64,000 bases of DNA from an uncultured Caryophanales bacterium (GCA_945873815.1 CAMCEE010000001.1:170412-234411), one strand, 5' to 3'. Shown: positions 17,874 to 29,151, counted from the stretch's first letter. The notes: generated by a model not told the origin, from the letters alone. Numbers and translations: made by a program.

Positions 17874-18458
17874 ATGAAGGTCTTAATATTAGATAGTTCA
17901 AATACAGATTTATCAGTAGGAGTAAGTATTGATAATAAAATCATTTATAAAATGTCTTATGAAGCATGGCAAAGACAATCTGAATTTATGATTCCTGAGA
18001 TTGAAAAAGCAGTAAAAGAAACAGGAATTGAATTGAAGGATTTTGATGAGATTTTATGTGGAAAAGGACCTGGTTCATATACTGGGATTAGAATTGCATT
18101 AACTATTGCAAAAACTATTTCTGTTATGAGTGGAGCAAAACTAAAATTGATTTCATCATTAAGAATGTTTGGAAATAGAGAAAAAAAGTTTATTGCGTTA
18201 ATCAATGCTAGAAGTGCTCGTAGCTATATTGGAGTATACGACCATGATCAAATTATTTTAGAAGATACGATTTTAAGTAATGAAGAAGTAAAGAAATATA
18301 TTTTTGAACACCCTGATTATGAAGTATATGGCGATTTAAATTATCTTAATTTAAAAGGTAAAGAACCAATGATAATTGAAGGAATGCTTTCGTTTTCTAG
18401 TTTAATAAAAGAAGAAGAGAATCCAATGTCTTCAAAACCAGTTTATTTAAAGGATTAG
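17874..18458 (+). CDS. tsaB: tRNA t6A biosynthesis protein TsaB
   Basis: Inactive ASKHA-fold partner that dimerises with TsaD. It shows LILDSSNTDLSVGV at the N-terminus and GKGPGSYTGIRIALTIAKT around residues 63-80, the TsaB signature. At 194 residues it is slightly short (usual ~220-230), with the C-terminal lobe reduced. It begins 1 nt after tsaE ends. Confidence 0.95.
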   Translation: MKVLILDSSNTDLSVGVSIDNKIIYKMSYEAWQRQSEFMIPEIEKAVKETGIELKDFDEILCGKGPGSYTGIRIALTIAKTISVMSGAKLKLISSLRMFGNREKKFIALINARSARSYIGVYDHDQIILEDTILSNEEVKKYIFEHPDYEVYGDLNYLNLKGKEPMIIEGMLSFSSLIKEEENPMSSKPVYLKD

Positions 18459-18460
18459 CT

Positions 18461-18898
18461 ATGATTATTCGACAAGCAAATATAGATGATATTTTGAATA
18501 TTGTAAATCTTGAAAAAGAAAATTTCATCTCTCCATGGACGGAAGAACAATATAGATACGAAATAAAAGAGAATGAGTTTTCTAAAACATTAGTAGTGTA
18601 TGATGGTGATACCTTAGTTGGATATTTGAACTATTGGTTAATATTCGATAGAGGGGAGATTAACAAGATTTGCATAAATGATAAATATAGAAGAAAAGGA
18701 TATGCTAAAGAACTATTAGATATCGCATTTAAAGATTTTGAAGAAAAGGAATGTTTATCAGTTAGTCTAGAAGTTAGAGTATCCAATATAGGCGCACAAA
18801 AATTGTATGAAAGTTATGGATTTCAAGTGGTAGTAATAAAAGAAGCATATTACTCGGATGGAGAAGATGCAAAATATATGATTAGAGGTGTATTTTAA
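18461..18898 (+). CDS. rimI: GNAT acetyltransferase, ribosomal protein S18 alanine acetyltransferase-like RimI
   Basis: 145-residue GNAT protein with the acetyl-CoA binding motif YRRKGYAKELLDIAF (R/Q-x-x-G-x-A) near residues 78-92 and the later NIGAQKLYESYGFQV segment typical of RimI. It lies between tsaB and tsaD, where rimI is normally found in Bacillota. Its stop overlaps the tsaD start (TAATG). Confidence 0.93.
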   Translation: MIIRQANIDDILNIVNLEKENFISPWTEEQYRYEIKENEFSKTLVVYDGDTLVGYLNYWLIFDRGEINKICINDKYRRKGYAKELLDIAFKDFEEKECLSVSLEVRVSNIGAQKLYESYGFQVVVIKEAYYSDGEDAKYMIRGVF

Positions 18899-19917
18899 TG
18901 GCAGATAAAATTATTTTAGGAATAGAATCAAGTTGTGATGAAACTGCAATATCAATATTAAAAAACGATACTGAACTTTTAGCAAATGTTGTTTCTACTC
19001 AGATTGCAGTACATAAAAAATATGGTGGAGTTATGCCAGAAATCGCTTCTAGACTTCATGTTGAAAATATTGGTGTAGTTTTGAAAGAAGCGCTTGATAC
19101 TGCAGGAATAACAATGGAAGAAGTTTCTGCGATTGCAGTTACTTCTGGACCTGGATTAATAGGTGCTTTACACGTTGGATTACAATGTGCGAAAACTTTA
19201 GCATTAATGTATCATAAGCCACTTATTCCAGTCCATCATTTATCGGGTCACATATATGCAAATGAATACGTTAAACCATTAGTTTTTCCTTGTTTATGCA
19301 TTGTTGTTTCAGGTGGTAATACAGAATTAGTAGTTATGGATAAGCATCTCTCATTTAATGTCATTGGTGAAACTAGAGATGATGCAATCGGTGAAGCTTT
19401 CGATAAAGTTGCTAGAGTTGTTGGCTTATCTTATCCTGGAGGAGTTTCTATTGATAGATTATCGAAAGAAGGTAAACATACTTATAATTTACCTCGTCCA
19501 TTAAATGATCATACATATGATTATTCATATTCTGGAATTAAAACTGCAGTAATTAATTTAGTAAATAAATTAAAGCAAAAAGGGGAGGAAGTTAATGTAC
19601 CAGATCTAGCTAGATCTTTCCAAGATACTGCGATTGATTTACTTCTAGATAAAGCTTTACCTGCAGTGGATGAATATAATATTAAGCAAGTGGTTCTTGC
19701 AGGAGGAGTTTCAGCTAATTCTTATCTAAGAGAACAAGTAGTAAAAAGATTGGAAAATAAGCCTGTTGATGTAGTTATTCCTCCGATTTGGTGTACGACC
19801 GATAATGCAGCGATGATTGCAAAGGTTGGTTCGTATTTGTATGATGAAAAGGTTTTTGCTCCATTATCTCTTAGCGCAAATCCTTGTTGGAAAATTGAAG
19901 ATTATAGAAAATTCTAA
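18898..19917 (+). CDS. tsaD: tRNA N6-adenosine threonylcarbamoyltransferase TsaD
   Basis: Catalytic subunit that transfers the threonylcarbamoyl group to A37 of tRNA. Family motifs are GIESSCDETAIS at the N-terminus, the metal-binding HHLSGH (near residues 112-117), VSGGNTELV, GEAFDKVARV and the late LAGGVSANSYLRE. At 339 residues it has standard length. It is the last gene of the t6A operon. Confidence 0.97.
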   Translation: MADKIILGIESSCDETAISILKNDTELLANVVSTQIAVHKKYGGVMPEIASRLHVENIGVVLKEALDTAGITMEEVSAIAVTSGPGLIGALHVGLQCAKTLALMYHKPLIPVHHLSGHIYANEYVKPLVFPCLCIVVSGGNTELVVMDKHLSFNVIGETRDDAIGEAFDKVARVVGLSYPGGVSIDRLSKEGKHTYNLPRPLNDHTYDYSYSGIKTAVINLVNKLKQKGEEVNVPDLARSFQDTAIDLLLDKALPAVDEYNIKQVVLAGGVSANSYLREQVVKRLENKPVDVVIPPIWCTTDNAAMIAKVGSYLYDEKVFAPLSLSANPCWKIEDYRKF

Positions 19918-19941
19918 TCGATACATTTTTATCGAATATTA

Positions 19942-19970
19942 TTGACATTTCAATAACTTAGTGCTATATT
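19942..19970 (+). promoter_or_regulatory. Strong sigma-A promoter of the orphan RNA / SPFH unit
   Basis: A perfect TTGACA, a 17-nt spacer and TATATT. It starts 25 nt after tsaD and drives the leader that ends in a terminator at 20,058-20,093. Confidence 0.8.
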
Positions 19971-19976
19971 ATATTT

Positions 19977-20095
19977 GTAATGAGGAGTAGCATACTCGGC
20001 TAAATATCGTCAGCACATTTATTTAAATCGGTATTAGCAATCCAAAAGATTTTGCAAGATCATTAACGTATTTGTTGATGGTCTTTTATTTTTGG
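19977..20095 (+). ncRNA. Unassigned ~120-nt leader or small RNA ending in a terminator
   Basis: The interval lies between a near-consensus promoter and a terminator hairpin (AAGATCAT / ATGGTCTT, 20,058-20,085, then a T-rich tract). Inside are a GAGT-AGCAT-ACTC hairpin and a GCT...AGC pairing. The SPFH ribosome site is 20 nt after the terminator, so the RNA is either an attenuator/riboswitch for that gene or an independent small RNA. It lacks the T-box GGTACCGCG motif and does not look like SRP RNA, and I cannot assign it to a class. Confidence 0.55.
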
Positions 20096-20128
20096 TCATC
20101 AATGGTAATTAATAAGGAGGAAAGATAT

Positions 20129-21154
20129 ATGAGTGTATTAATTACATCAATAGTACTATTTGTCGTCAGCGCACTAGTACTTACAATTATTGCTGTTATA
20201 TTAGATAAGAAAGGAATGACATGCGTAAAAGGTGGTAAGACATATTATGAAAAGAGTAGGAAAGGATATAAATTCATTCCTTTTTCACTTCTTTCATTTG
20301 TAATTATCTTATTTGCTTCATTTACTACAATCCCAGCAAATAGCGTTGGCATTATCTATGATGAGGTCCAAGGCGGTGTACAAGAAAGAACATATAACGA
20401 AGGATTTCACACAAAAAGTGTATTTGAGCATATAACTACTATTTCGACTGCAAACCGTTCTGCATTAGTTAGAACAACAGGCCAAACAAATGATGGACAA
20501 TATGCAACATTCGAATTATCAATAATCTATAAGATAAAAAAAGAAGATGCGGGTAAATTCTATAAAGTTGCAAACGATAGTGATATTCCTCAAGATGCAC
20601 TAGATACAATTATCAAATCCTCTCTTCAAAGTTCAACAATTAAATTCAATATTTTTGAACTATTATCAACAGAACTAGAGAATGCTAGAATTGATTTCAA
20701 AAATGACTTAGAAAAAGCATTATATGAGAACTATAGCATTACTTTAGTAGATGTTGCATTTGATGATTTAGATGGTGGCGAAGAAGTTGAAGCAATTTTA
20801 CAAAAAAGTGCAAAGGCACAACAAGAAATCGATATTGCAAAACTTGAAGCGGAAGCAAATCTTATTACTGCAAATAACGAATCTGAAGTAAAAAAGATTC
20901 TTGCAGATGCATCTGCTTATGCAATTACTCAAGAAGGTGAAGCACAAGGTATGGCTGCGAATGCATATGTCAACAACATCGTTAAAATGATTGATGGATT
21001 ATATGAAAATATGCAAGGAACATTAACTTATGAACAATGTTCTTCAATGGTTCTTTCAATCGTATTCTATGATTCATGGAATGGTGAACTTCCAGAAGTT
21101 CTTACGAGTGATTCATTATCTAGTATGATTGGCTCGTTAATTAAAACAGCATAA
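20129..21154 (+). CDS. SPFH (band 7/prohibitin) domain membrane protein
   Basis: 341 residues from the ATG at 20,129, chosen because AAGGAGG lies 8 nt upstream. The in-frame ATG at 20,072 lies inside the terminator hairpin. Two N-terminal membrane helices (about 3-25 and 51-67) are followed by an SPFH domain (NSVGIIYDEVQGGVQERTYN to IDFKNDLEKAL) and an Ala/Glu-rich coiled coil (about 230-275: AKAQQEIDIAKLEAEANL). Such proteins form oligomeric membrane scaffolds. The partner is unknown and there is no NfeD-like neighbour. Confidence 0.9.
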   Translation: MSVLITSIVLFVVSALVLTIIAVILDKKGMTCVKGGKTYYEKSRKGYKFIPFSLLSFVIILFASFTTIPANSVGIIYDEVQGGVQERTYNEGFHTKSVFEHITTISTANRSALVRTTGQTNDGQYATFELSIIYKIKKEDAGKFYKVANDSDIPQDALDTIIKSSLQSSTIKFNIFELLSTELENARIDFKNDLEKALYENYSITLVDVAFDDLDGGEEVEAILQKSAKAQQEIDIAKLEAEANLITANNESEVKKILADASAYAITQEGEAQGMAANAYVNNIVKMIDGLYENMQGTLTYEQCSSMVLSIVFYDSWNGELPEVLTSDSLSSMIGSLIKTA

Positions 21155-21161
21155 TGATGAG

Positions 21162-21190
21162 GCAAGAGCTTTAGTGCTCTTGCTTTATTT
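21162..21190 (+). terminator. Intrinsic terminator after the SPFH gene
   Basis: GCAAGAGC / GCTCTTGC perfect 8-bp stem with a 6-nt loop and a T-rich tail, 7 nt after the stop. Confidence 0.88.
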
Positions 21191-21300
21191 TGCTCTTCGA
21201 AATATAGTAGTGATGTTCTTCTAATAGTTTATGTGATAGAAAACTTCTTTAAATGTGTCTTTAAATGTTGTATTATCTTTATATGCGTAGGGATATTTTT

Positions 21301-21810
21301 ATGGAAGAAAATGTAGAAAGAAAAGAAGAATCATTCTTTGTAAAACATAGAAAATTGATATTTGAGATTATTAGATTTCTTTTAGTAGGCGGATTCGCTA
21401 CTTTAGTAGATTGGGCAATTTCATTTTTTGTTACGAGTATCACTCCAAGCGTGATGGTTGGAAGTCTAGATATTACTCATACTGTTTTATCAACTGCTTG
21501 CGGTTTTTCTATTGGGTTACTCGTTAATTATTTTCTTAGTGTTATCTTTGTTTTTAAAGATAAGAAAGATGAGAAATCAGGCAAATCATTTAAGGATTTC
21601 CTAGTATTTTCTTTGATTGGTGTATTAGTTTTATTGTTTCAATTCTTATTAATATATTTAGTGAATGATTTACTATTTGTAAAAGGAATGGAATGGACTG
21701 TAATACTTGTAGGAAATCTAACATGGGGATATATTATCGCAAAAGTTCTAGCAACTGCGATAGGATTAGTATTGAATTATATCTTTAGAAAAATATTTGT
21801 ATTTAGATAG
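21301..21810 (+). CDS. GtrA family membrane protein
   Basis: Four-helix membrane protein of the GtrA/DPMS type, thought to flip or present polyprenyl-linked sugars. The marker segment [20 protein letters not shown] follows a charged N-terminus, and [12 protein letters not shown] and [11 protein letters not shown] form the paired C-terminal ends of the two halves. I choose the ATG at 21,301 (AGGGAT upstream); an upstream ATG at 21,265 is also in frame. A flavoprotein and a glycosyltransferase follow, so it is probably the first gene of a cell-envelope glycan operon. Confidence 0.9.
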   Translation: MEENVERKEESFFVKHRKLIFEIIRFLLVGGFATLVDWAISFFVTSITPSVMVGSLDITHTVLSTACGFSIGLLVNYFLSVIFVFKDKKDEKSGKSFKDFLVFSLIGVLVLLFQFLLIYLVNDLLFVKGMEWTVILVGNLTWGYIIAKVLATAIGLVLNYIFRKIFVFR

Positions 21811-21824
21811 AGAGGTGCTTACAA

Positions 21825-23408
21825 ATGAAAAAAGTTGTTATTATTGGCGCAGGACCTGCAGGATTAACTGCAGCATATGAGCTATTAAAAAATAATCCTT
21901 CAATGGACGTTACTATTTTAGAAGCAAGTAATGTTATTGGAGGCATTTCTCAAACGCATCGTTTTAATGGTAATAGAATGGATTTAGGTGGACACCGTTT
22001 CTTTTCGAAAGATGAAAGAGTTACTAATTTGTGGAGTGAGATTATGCCTTTACAAAGCAAACCTTCAAAGGATGATATTGAAACAGGTACAATTAAACCT
22101 CTTGCTGAAGTAGGACCGGATCCTGAAAATGATGATAGAACAATGCTTCTTAGAAATCGTGTATCACGTATCTTTTTCTTACGTAAGTTTTTCGATTATC
22201 CAATCACGTTAAAAGCAGAAACTTTTAAAAATATGGGATTTAAGAATACGATGAAGGCTGGATTTGGATATCTTGGATGCTGCCTCCATAAGAGAAAAGA
22301 AAATTCATTAGAGGATTTCTACATCAATCGTTTTGGTAAACCTTTATATCAAATGTTTTTCGAAGACTATACGACAAAATTATGGGGAATTTCACCTAAC
22401 AAAATTTCTCCAGATTGGGGCGCACAAAGAGTTAAGGGCTTAAGTTTATGGAAAGCTGTTTGGTCGGTTCTAACTAAACCTTTTAAAAAGAATTCAAAGA
22501 AAGTTGAAACATCACTAATTGAACAATTCTGGTATCCAAAATTTGGACCTGGTCAACTTTATGAAGCAATGGCAGATGATATCACTAAAATGGGTGGTAA
22601 AATCATCATGAATGCTGAGGTAAATAAGATTTGTAGAAAAGATAATAAGGTTGAATATATTGAGGCAAATGTCGAAGGAGTTCAAACTAGATTTGATGCA
22701 GATGACTTTATTTCTTCTATGCCAATTAAGGATTTATATTATGCTTTTGGTGAAGAGAATTGCACAAAAGAAGTTTTTGATATTGCGACTAATTTGATTT
22801 ATCGAGATTTTATTACTGTGGGATTACTTGTTAATAAATTGAATTTAGTTAATAAAACAAAAATTAAAACTGTTGGTAATATCGTTCCTGATGATTGGAT
22901 TTATATTCAAGAAAGAGATGTTAAGGTTGGAAGATTGCAAATCTTTAATAACTGGTCGCCATATATGGTTAAAGATAATAAGAATACTGTCTTTATGGGG
23001 CTTGAATATTTCGTTACAGAAGGTGATGAGATGTGGAATATGAGCGATAAAGATTTTATTGAGTTTGCGATTTCTGAAATGGTAAAAATCGATATCGTCG
23101 ATAAGGATGCTGTTCTTGATGCTTGCCGTTTAAAAGTCAAGAAAGCATATCCTGCTTATTTTGGAGTATATAAGGATTTTGATAAAGTTAAAGAAGATTT
23201 GATTTCTTTTGATAATTTATATTGTGTTGGAAGAAATGGACAACATCATTACAATAATATGGATCACTCGATGGTTACTGCAATGATGGCAGCTTCAATT
23301 GTTTTAGAGGAAGGTAAGTATAATAAAGCTGATATTTGGGAAGTTAATACTGAAAAGGAATATCATGAAACAAAAGAAGGAAATGAAAATGGTAAAGAAA
23401 GTAATTAA
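21825..23408 (+). CDS. NAD(P)/FAD-dependent oxidoreductase, UDP-galactopyranose mutase-like
   Basis: 527 residues with an N-terminal dinucleotide-binding motif [18 protein letters not shown] and an FAD-contact segment [13 protein letters not shown], as in UDP-galactopyranose mutases and related amine-oxidase-fold proteins. The C-terminus has [20 protein letters not shown], the FAD-closing motif. It lies between gtrA and a membrane glycosyltransferase and overlaps the latter by 20 nt. A role in modifying a lipid-linked sugar is likely, but the exact substrate is unknown. Confidence 0.88.
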   Translation: MKKVVIIGAGPAGLTAAYELLKNNPSMDVTILEASNVIGGISQTHRFNGNRMDLGGHRFFSKDERVTNLWSEIMPLQSKPSKDDIETGTIKPLAEVGPDPENDDRTMLLRNRVSRIFFLRKFFDYPITLKAETFKNMGFKNTMKAGFGYLGCCLHKRKENSLEDFYINRFGKPLYQMFFEDYTTKLWGISPNKISPDWGAQRVKGLSLWKAVWSVLTKPFKKNSKKVETSLIEQFWYPKFGPGQLYEAMADDITKMGGKIIMNAEVNKICRKDNKVEYIEANVEGVQTRFDADDFISSMPIKDLYYAFGEENCTKEVFDIATNLIYRDFITVGLLVNKLNLVNKTKIKTVGNIVPDDWIYIQERDVKVGRLQIFNNWSPYMVKDNKNTVFMGLEYFVTEGDEMWNMSDKDFIEFAISEMVKIDIVDKDAVLDACRLKVKKAYPAYFGVYKDFDKVKEDLISFDNLYCVGRNGQHHYNNMDHSMVTAMMAASIVLEEGKYNKADIWEVNTEKEYHETKEGNENGKESN

Positions 23409-24942
23409 TTATTTTAAGAACCATATGATTTTAACAAAAAGCATCGCTTTTGCCTTGCTTTTTATATTTATTTGGGTTTTATATGATATTTTTGTTCCAC
23501 TTTCTAAAGTAGGTACAGATGCATTTCAAACTATTCGTACTTTGATGATTATTTCACCCGTTATTTGTTTTGGTATCGGATGTTATTTAAAGGGGAAAAA
23601 TAAATTATCAATTGAAGCGTTTGCTCTCCTAATTATGATTGCAGGTTTTTCCATGCGTATTGGATATGCGTTCTATACGGGAGCTAATTGTCGTCAACAT
23701 GATGTAGAGATGTATAATGGAAAAAATCTAGCAACATATGAAAATGGTGGACAAGGACACTTCGCTTATACTTTGTATATTTATGAACATGGTACACTAC
23801 CTCCTGAAATAAAATGGCAATTCTATCATCCACCTCTATGGCATAGTCTCTCTGCTGGATTTATGAGAATATATGGTTTCTTTAAAGGAGAAACGGATAT
23901 TGCGACTCTATATAATTCTTGCATGATTCTATCTAGTTATATTGGATGTTTAACTCTATATGCATGTAAGAAGTTGGTATTTGAAATTATTCCTTCAAAT
24001 AAGGGAAAAGGAATAACTTTATTACTTCTTGCATTTCATAGTCAATTTTTCATTATGGCAGGTTGGATGAATAATGAACAATTAGCGTTGATGTTTACTA
24101 TTTTTAGTTTATATTTTGCAATTAGATATCATAAAACTAATTCTTGGGTAAATATTGTTTTATGCGCCATCTCAATTGGATGTGGAATGATGTCAAAAAT
24201 TAGCGCAGCAACTATTGCTTTACCAATAGGAATTATCTTTGTTTATGATCTAGTAAGAAATATTAAAGATAAGAAAACAGTTACTACATTACTTCAATTT
24301 GGTGTTTTCTTACTAATTTGTGCACCATTAGGTTTATGGTTTCAAATCAAGAATATCGTTCAATTTGGATTTGATTCGATTAAAGTTCCTTCTATTAGTA
24401 CTAGTTCTTCTTTAAGTGTTATTAATTATTCGATATGGCAAAGATTTGGTTTATTTAATCCGTCAAATATCAAAGAAGGAATGTTCTGCATCTTAAGACC
24501 AAATGAAAATGGATATATGGACTATAATGTATGGCTTTATACATTAAAATGTTCTGTTTTTGGTGAATACAGCTATTGGGGTGGAATGTTTTTTGCTGGT
24601 AGTTTGTTAGTGGCAAACTCTCTTCTAATCTTATTATGCATTTATACAGCTTTTGATGTTGTTATTCGCGAATGGAAAAAAGATACTAGAAATCTAAACA
24701 TTTTGATGATAGTTATTATTTTGGAAAGCTTAATAGCTTATATTTATTTCCAAATCACTAATCCAGTTACTTGTACGCAAGATTTTAGATATATGACGTT
24801 TATTTTAATTCCTTCAATGTATTTTGTTGGAAAATCATTTTCTGAAAAAAGTGGAAATAAGATGTATAAGAATATTGTCATCTATGCAACAGTTATCCTA
24901 TTTGTTTCTTTCTCATTCTTAACTTTCGTATCTGTGCGATAA
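23389..24942 (+). CDS. Membrane glycosyltransferase, GT39/ArnT-like
   Basis: 517 residues with about ten to twelve hydrophobic helices. The first large extracellular loop holds [10 protein letters not shown] (acidic residue after helix 1 side) and [16 protein letters not shown], the HPPL pattern of dolichyl-phosphate-mannose/ArnT-type transferases that move sugars from a polyprenyl carrier to an outside acceptor. The start at 23,389 has AAGGA 7-8 nt upstream; ATGs at 23,365 and 23,383 are alternatives. Coupled to the flavoprotein by overlap. Confidence 0.85.
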   Translation: MVKKVINYFKNHMILTKSIAFALLFIFIWVLYDIFVPLSKVGTDAFQTIRTLMIISPVICFGIGCYLKGKNKLSIEAFALLIMIAGFSMRIGYAFYTGANCRQHDVEMYNGKNLATYENGGQGHFAYTLYIYEHGTLPPEIKWQFYHPPLWHSLSAGFMRIYGFFKGETDIATLYNSCMILSSYIGCLTLYACKKLVFEIIPSNKGKGITLLLLAFHSQFFIMAGWMNNEQLALMFTIFSLYFAIRYHKTNSWVNIVLCAISIGCGMMSKISAATIALPIGIIFVYDLVRNIKDKKTVTTLLQFGVFLLICAPLGLWFQIKNIVQFGFDSIKVPSISTSSSLSVINYSIWQRFGLFNPSNIKEGMFCILRPNENGYMDYNVWLYTLKCSVFGEYSYWGGMFFAGSLLVANSLLILLCIYTAFDVVIREWKKDTRNLNILMIVIILESLIAYIYFQITNPVTCTQDFRYMTFILIPSMYFVGKSFSEKSGNKMYKNIVIYATVILFVSFSFLTFVSVR

Positions 24943-24985
24943 ATACATATTTATCTATTATTGTAACTATTTGGAGCTTGTTAAT

Positions 24986-25738
24986 ATGAAAAAAAGATGG
25001 GTTTTATTAGTTTTATATATTCTTATGTTATGCGTCTCTTGCAATAACAATATTAGTGATATATCGACTCAGGAAGTTGGGGAAGTATATATCAATTTTA
25101 ACGATAAGAGAGTTGAAAATGGAAGTATCATAAATGTTGAGACAGGAGTAATATATGGACTAGAAGTTCGATTTAAAGGCAATTGTTCAAATATTAGATT
25201 GGAATATGATAAAGATTATTTTGAAACGAGAGATAACATGAGTTTTTCTAGTCCTAATTCGGGATCTAATAATCGATTTTTTGTAAAAGAAAAAGAAGGG
25301 GCAACATCTCTTAAAATATTTGTAAATGATACTTTACAAAATGAATATCATTTCATTGTATCTGATAATTCTATCAATTATACATTAATTGATTCATCGA
25401 AGAACAAATATGTTTCAACTGATCAAATTGTTAAACTTACATCATTAGATGAATATAAAGAATATATAGACAGAGTTGATTATCGTGAAAAATGTACTTT
25501 CAGCGAGAATTATTTCAAGGAAAACAATATATATTTTGTATATACGATCAATGAAAAAGATTGTGAATATAGAGGAATGACAAAAGTTTTCAATGATGAA
25601 AGGTATACTTATTTTAATATATGCAGTCAGATGGGAACGATGGATGAAGTTAATGTGGATTATTATCTAGAAGTTTATAGCCTAAAAAAGGAAGATGTTA
25701 GAGAGGAAAGTCTTTTCTTTGGTTCATATTATTATTAA
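24986..25738 (+). CDS. Hypothetical lipoprotein, paralogue of the gene at 50,301
   Basis: 250 residues. The signal peptide ends in the lipobox-like CVSC. The start at 24,986 has GGAG 10 nt upstream; the in-frame TTG at 24,971 overlaps that site. It is clearly related to the lipoprotein at 50.3 kb: both have a beta-rich first half with VND-L--EY-F-V-DNSI-Y-LID, followed by LTS---YKE-I and the -NIYF segment. No enzymatic motif was seen, and it is presumably surface exposed. It follows the glycosyltransferase by 43 nt and may belong to that operon. Confidence 0.8.
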   Translation: MKKRWVLLVLYILMLCVSCNNNISDISTQEVGEVYINFNDKRVENGSIINVETGVIYGLEVRFKGNCSNIRLEYDKDYFETRDNMSFSSPNSGSNNRFFVKEKEGATSLKIFVNDTLQNEYHFIVSDNSINYTLIDSSKNKYVSTDQIVKLTSLDEYKEYIDRVDYREKCTFSENYFKENNIYFVYTINEKDCEYRGMTKVFNDERYTYFNICSQMGTMDEVNVDYYLEVYSLKKEDVREESLFFGSYYY

Positions 25739-25831
25739 TTATTTTTGAATAATATATCTCAATATATATAATAAATATCTACTAGTTATGATGGTTTCAT
25801 TTAAAAAAGATATGTAAATATTTATATTAAT

Positions 25832-25879
25832 GCGATATAATCATTACGATACGAAACGTATGATATATCGCATTTTTGT
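25832..25879 (+). terminator. Long hairpin with T tract before tgt
   Basis: GCGATATA / TATATCGC pair around an inner ATACG-AAA-CGTAT hairpin, followed by ATTTTTG. It may terminate upstream transcripts or act as an attenuator for the queuosine operon. A TATAAT lies in the 5' arm, so the tgt promoter may overlap it. It does not match the preQ1 riboswitch. Confidence 0.6.
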
Positions 25880-25895
25880 TGAAAGAAGAGGATGA

Positions 25896-27029
<1,134 letters not shown>

Positions 27030-27030
27030 T

Positions 27031-28092
27031 ATGGAAGAAATAGATATATTGGATATTAGTAATTACGATTATGAATTACCGGAAGAACTAATAGCTCAAT
27101 CTCCTTCACCTTTAAGAGATCATTCTCGATTAATGGTGATTAATAAGGATGATAAAACAATTGAACATCATACTTTTTACGAGATAATCGACTTTTTGAA
27201 ACCGGGCGATGTTATTGTTAGAAATAATTCTAAAGTCATTCCTGCTCGTCTTTTTGGTGTTAAAGAAGGGACGGGAGCTCACGTGGAAGTTCTCTTACTA
27301 AAAGATAAAGGAAATGATGTTTGGGAATGTTTATGCGGAAATGCTAAAGCGATTAAATTAGGAACGATTATTTCTTTTGGAAATGGAGAGTTAAAAGCAG
27401 AATGTGTTGAAATTAAAGATGAAGGTATTAGAGAAATGAAACTCCTATATAAAGGAATTTTATTTGAAATACTTGATGTTTTAGGTAAGATGCCTTTACC
27501 ACCATATATTAAAAAACAATGTGAAGATAATTCTCGATATCAAACAGTTTATGCGAAAGTTGAAGGAAGTGCGGCAGCTCCTACTGCAGGATTTCATTTC
27601 ACGGAGGAACTATTTGAAAAAATAAGAAAAAAAGGAATAATTGTTACCGATGTTACATTGCATGTTGGTCTAGGTACATTTAGACCAGTTAAAGTATCAA
27701 ATTTAAAAGATCATCATATGCATTCTGAGATGTATGAAATGAGCGCGGAAACGGCGAATATTCTTAATAAAGCAAAAGAGGAAGGAAGACGAATTATCGC
27801 CCTTGGAACTACTTCAACTAGAACACTTGAATCAGTTTGGCAAAAATATGGTTCATTTAAAGAGTGCAAAGGTGAAACTTCCATTTTCATTTATCCTGGA
27901 TATAAATTTGGTGCGATAGATGCTCAAATCACTAATTTTCATTTACCAAAATCAACACTAATTATGCTTGTTTCTGCTTTTGCAGGAAGGGAATTTATTT
28001 TGAGCGCATATAAAGAAGCTGTGAAGGAAAGATATCGCTTCTTTAGTTTTGGAGATTCTATGTTCATTTATGGAAACGATAAGAAAGATTAA
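27031..28092 (+). CDS. queA: S-adenosylmethionine:tRNA ribosyltransferase-isomerase QueA
   Basis: Adds the cyclopentenediol part from SAM to preQ1-tRNA, giving epoxyqueuosine. 353 residues from the ATG at 27,031, one base after the tgt stop. Motifs are YELPEELIAQSPSPLRDHSR at the N-terminus, YAKVEGSAAAPTAGFHFTEE and ITNFHLPKSTLIMLVSAFAG. All are classical for the family. The ATG at 27,007 lies inside tgt and is not needed. Confidence 0.96.
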   Translation: MEEIDILDISNYDYELPEELIAQSPSPLRDHSRLMVINKDDKTIEHHTFYEIIDFLKPGDVIVRNNSKVIPARLFGVKEGTGAHVEVLLLKDKGNDVWECLCGNAKAIKLGTIISFGNGELKAECVEIKDEGIREMKLLYKGILFEILDVLGKMPLPPYIKKQCEDNSRYQTVYAKVEGSAAAPTAGFHFTEELFEKIRKKGIIVTDVTLHVGLGTFRPVKVSNLKDHHMHSEMYEMSAETANILNKAKEEGRRIIALGTTSTRTLESVWQKYGSFKECKGETSIFIYPGYKFGAIDAQITNFHLPKSTLIMLVSAFAGREFILSAYKEAVKERYRFFSFGDSMFIYGNDKKD

Positions 28093-28729
28093 TTATTATA
28101 AAGAATCTCTTATTGAATTAGAGAAAATTAAAAATAGTGGGATTAAACCTTCTATTGCTCTTCATGCTTGTTGTGGACCTTGTTCTGCATATCCAATAGA
28201 ATTTTTGGTGGGTTATTTCTCAAAAGTAACCATTCTATTTGATAACTCAAATATTTATCCTTTTGAGGAATATTCAAGAAGAAAAGACGAACTTATTAGA
28301 TATGTCAACATTTTTAATGATGAACACAATACAAATGTGGAAGTCGTTGTTTTTGATTATGATAATGAATCATATAATGAGATGCTTGACGAATATGGTG
28401 ATATGGATGAAGGGTTATCTCGTTGTTTCAAATGCTATCGTACACGCATGGAAAACTGCTATAAGTATGCAGAGGAAAATGGGTATGATTATTTTTGTAC
28501 TGTAATGACAATTTCTCGTCAAAAGAGTTCACAAGTAATGAATAAAATTGGTATCGATTTATCAAAAAAATATAAAACTAAGTATTTCTTATCTGATTTT
28601 AAAAAGAATAAGGGTATCGATAGAGCTAGAGAAATAAGGATTGAATACAATATGTATAATCAACAATACTGTGGATGCATTTATTCATATAATAGATATC
28701 TTAAAAGAAAAGAGAAAGAGAATTTATGA
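28070..28729 (+). CDS. queH: Epoxyqueuosine reductase QueH
   Basis: Cobalamin-independent, iron-sulfur enzyme that reduces epoxyqueuosine to queuosine on tRNA, the last step. HACCGPCSAYPIEFL (adjacent Cys pair plus CxxC) lies near residue 27, with later CFKCYR and QYCGCIYS cysteines that complete the metal site. It overlaps queA by 23 nt. The start at 28,070 is the first in-frame ATG, and a TTG at 28,049 is an alternative. With QueA and Tgt it forms the lower queuosine branch. Genes for making preQ1 are not in this window, so preQ1 may be imported. Confidence 0.93.
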   Translation: METIRKINYYKESLIELEKIKNSGIKPSIALHACCGPCSAYPIEFLVGYFSKVTILFDNSNIYPFEEYSRRKDELIRYVNIFNDEHNTNVEVVVFDYDNESYNEMLDEYGDMDEGLSRCFKCYRTRMENCYKYAEENGYDYFCTVMTISRQKSSQVMNKIGIDLSKKYKTKYFLSDFKKNKGIDRAREIRIEYNMYNQQYCGCIYSYNRYLKRKEKENL

Positions 28730-29151
28730 TATATAGTGGAAAGATTCATTTGACTAATATGTTCATGATTTATGATGAAAATGGAAATATTCTAGTGCAA
28801 GAACGAATAAAGAATGATTGGCCTGGGATTAATTTTCCTGGTGGACATGTGGAGATAGATGAAAGTCTAGAAGAATCGTGTATTAGAGAGATGAAAGAAG
28901 AAACGGGTTTAGATGTTTTTGATTTAGAAGGTTGTGGGTTCTTTGAATGGAACAACATAGATACTAAAGAAAGACACATTGCAGTTTTATATAGAACAAA
29001 TAAATACGAGGGAAACATAATAAACTCAAAAGAAGGTAAAGTATTTTGGATCAATTATAAAGATATTAATGAATATTGTTTATCTCAAGATTTTGAGAAG
29101 ATAATGTTTGAATGTATGAAGGGACTTAATATTTGTAATATTAAGAAATAA
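28726..29151 (+). CDS. Nudix hydrolase (8-oxo-dGTP diphosphatase-like)
   Basis: 141 residues with a complete Nudix box, GHVEIDESLEESCIREMKEE followed by TGL (G-x5-E-x7-RE-x-x-EE-x-G). The region before it, INFPGG, and the later RHIAVLYRT fit MutT/MutX-type enzymes that clean up oxidised nucleotides, though the substrate cannot be fixed from sequence. The ATG overlaps the queH stop (ATGA), so it is the last gene of the queuosine operon. Confidence 0.9.
   Translation: MIYSGKIHLTNMFMIYDENGNILVQERIKNDWPGINFPGGHVEIDESLEESCIREMKEETGLDVFDLEGCGFFEWNNIDTKERHIAVLYRTNKYEGNIINSKEGKVFWINYKDINEYCLSQDFEKIMFECMKGLNICNIKK

Noticed and set aside
19977..20095. T-box or SRP RNA identity for the orphan RNA
   Set aside because: Neither the T-box anti-terminator GGTACCGCG nor the SRP GGAAGGAAGCAGC core is present.
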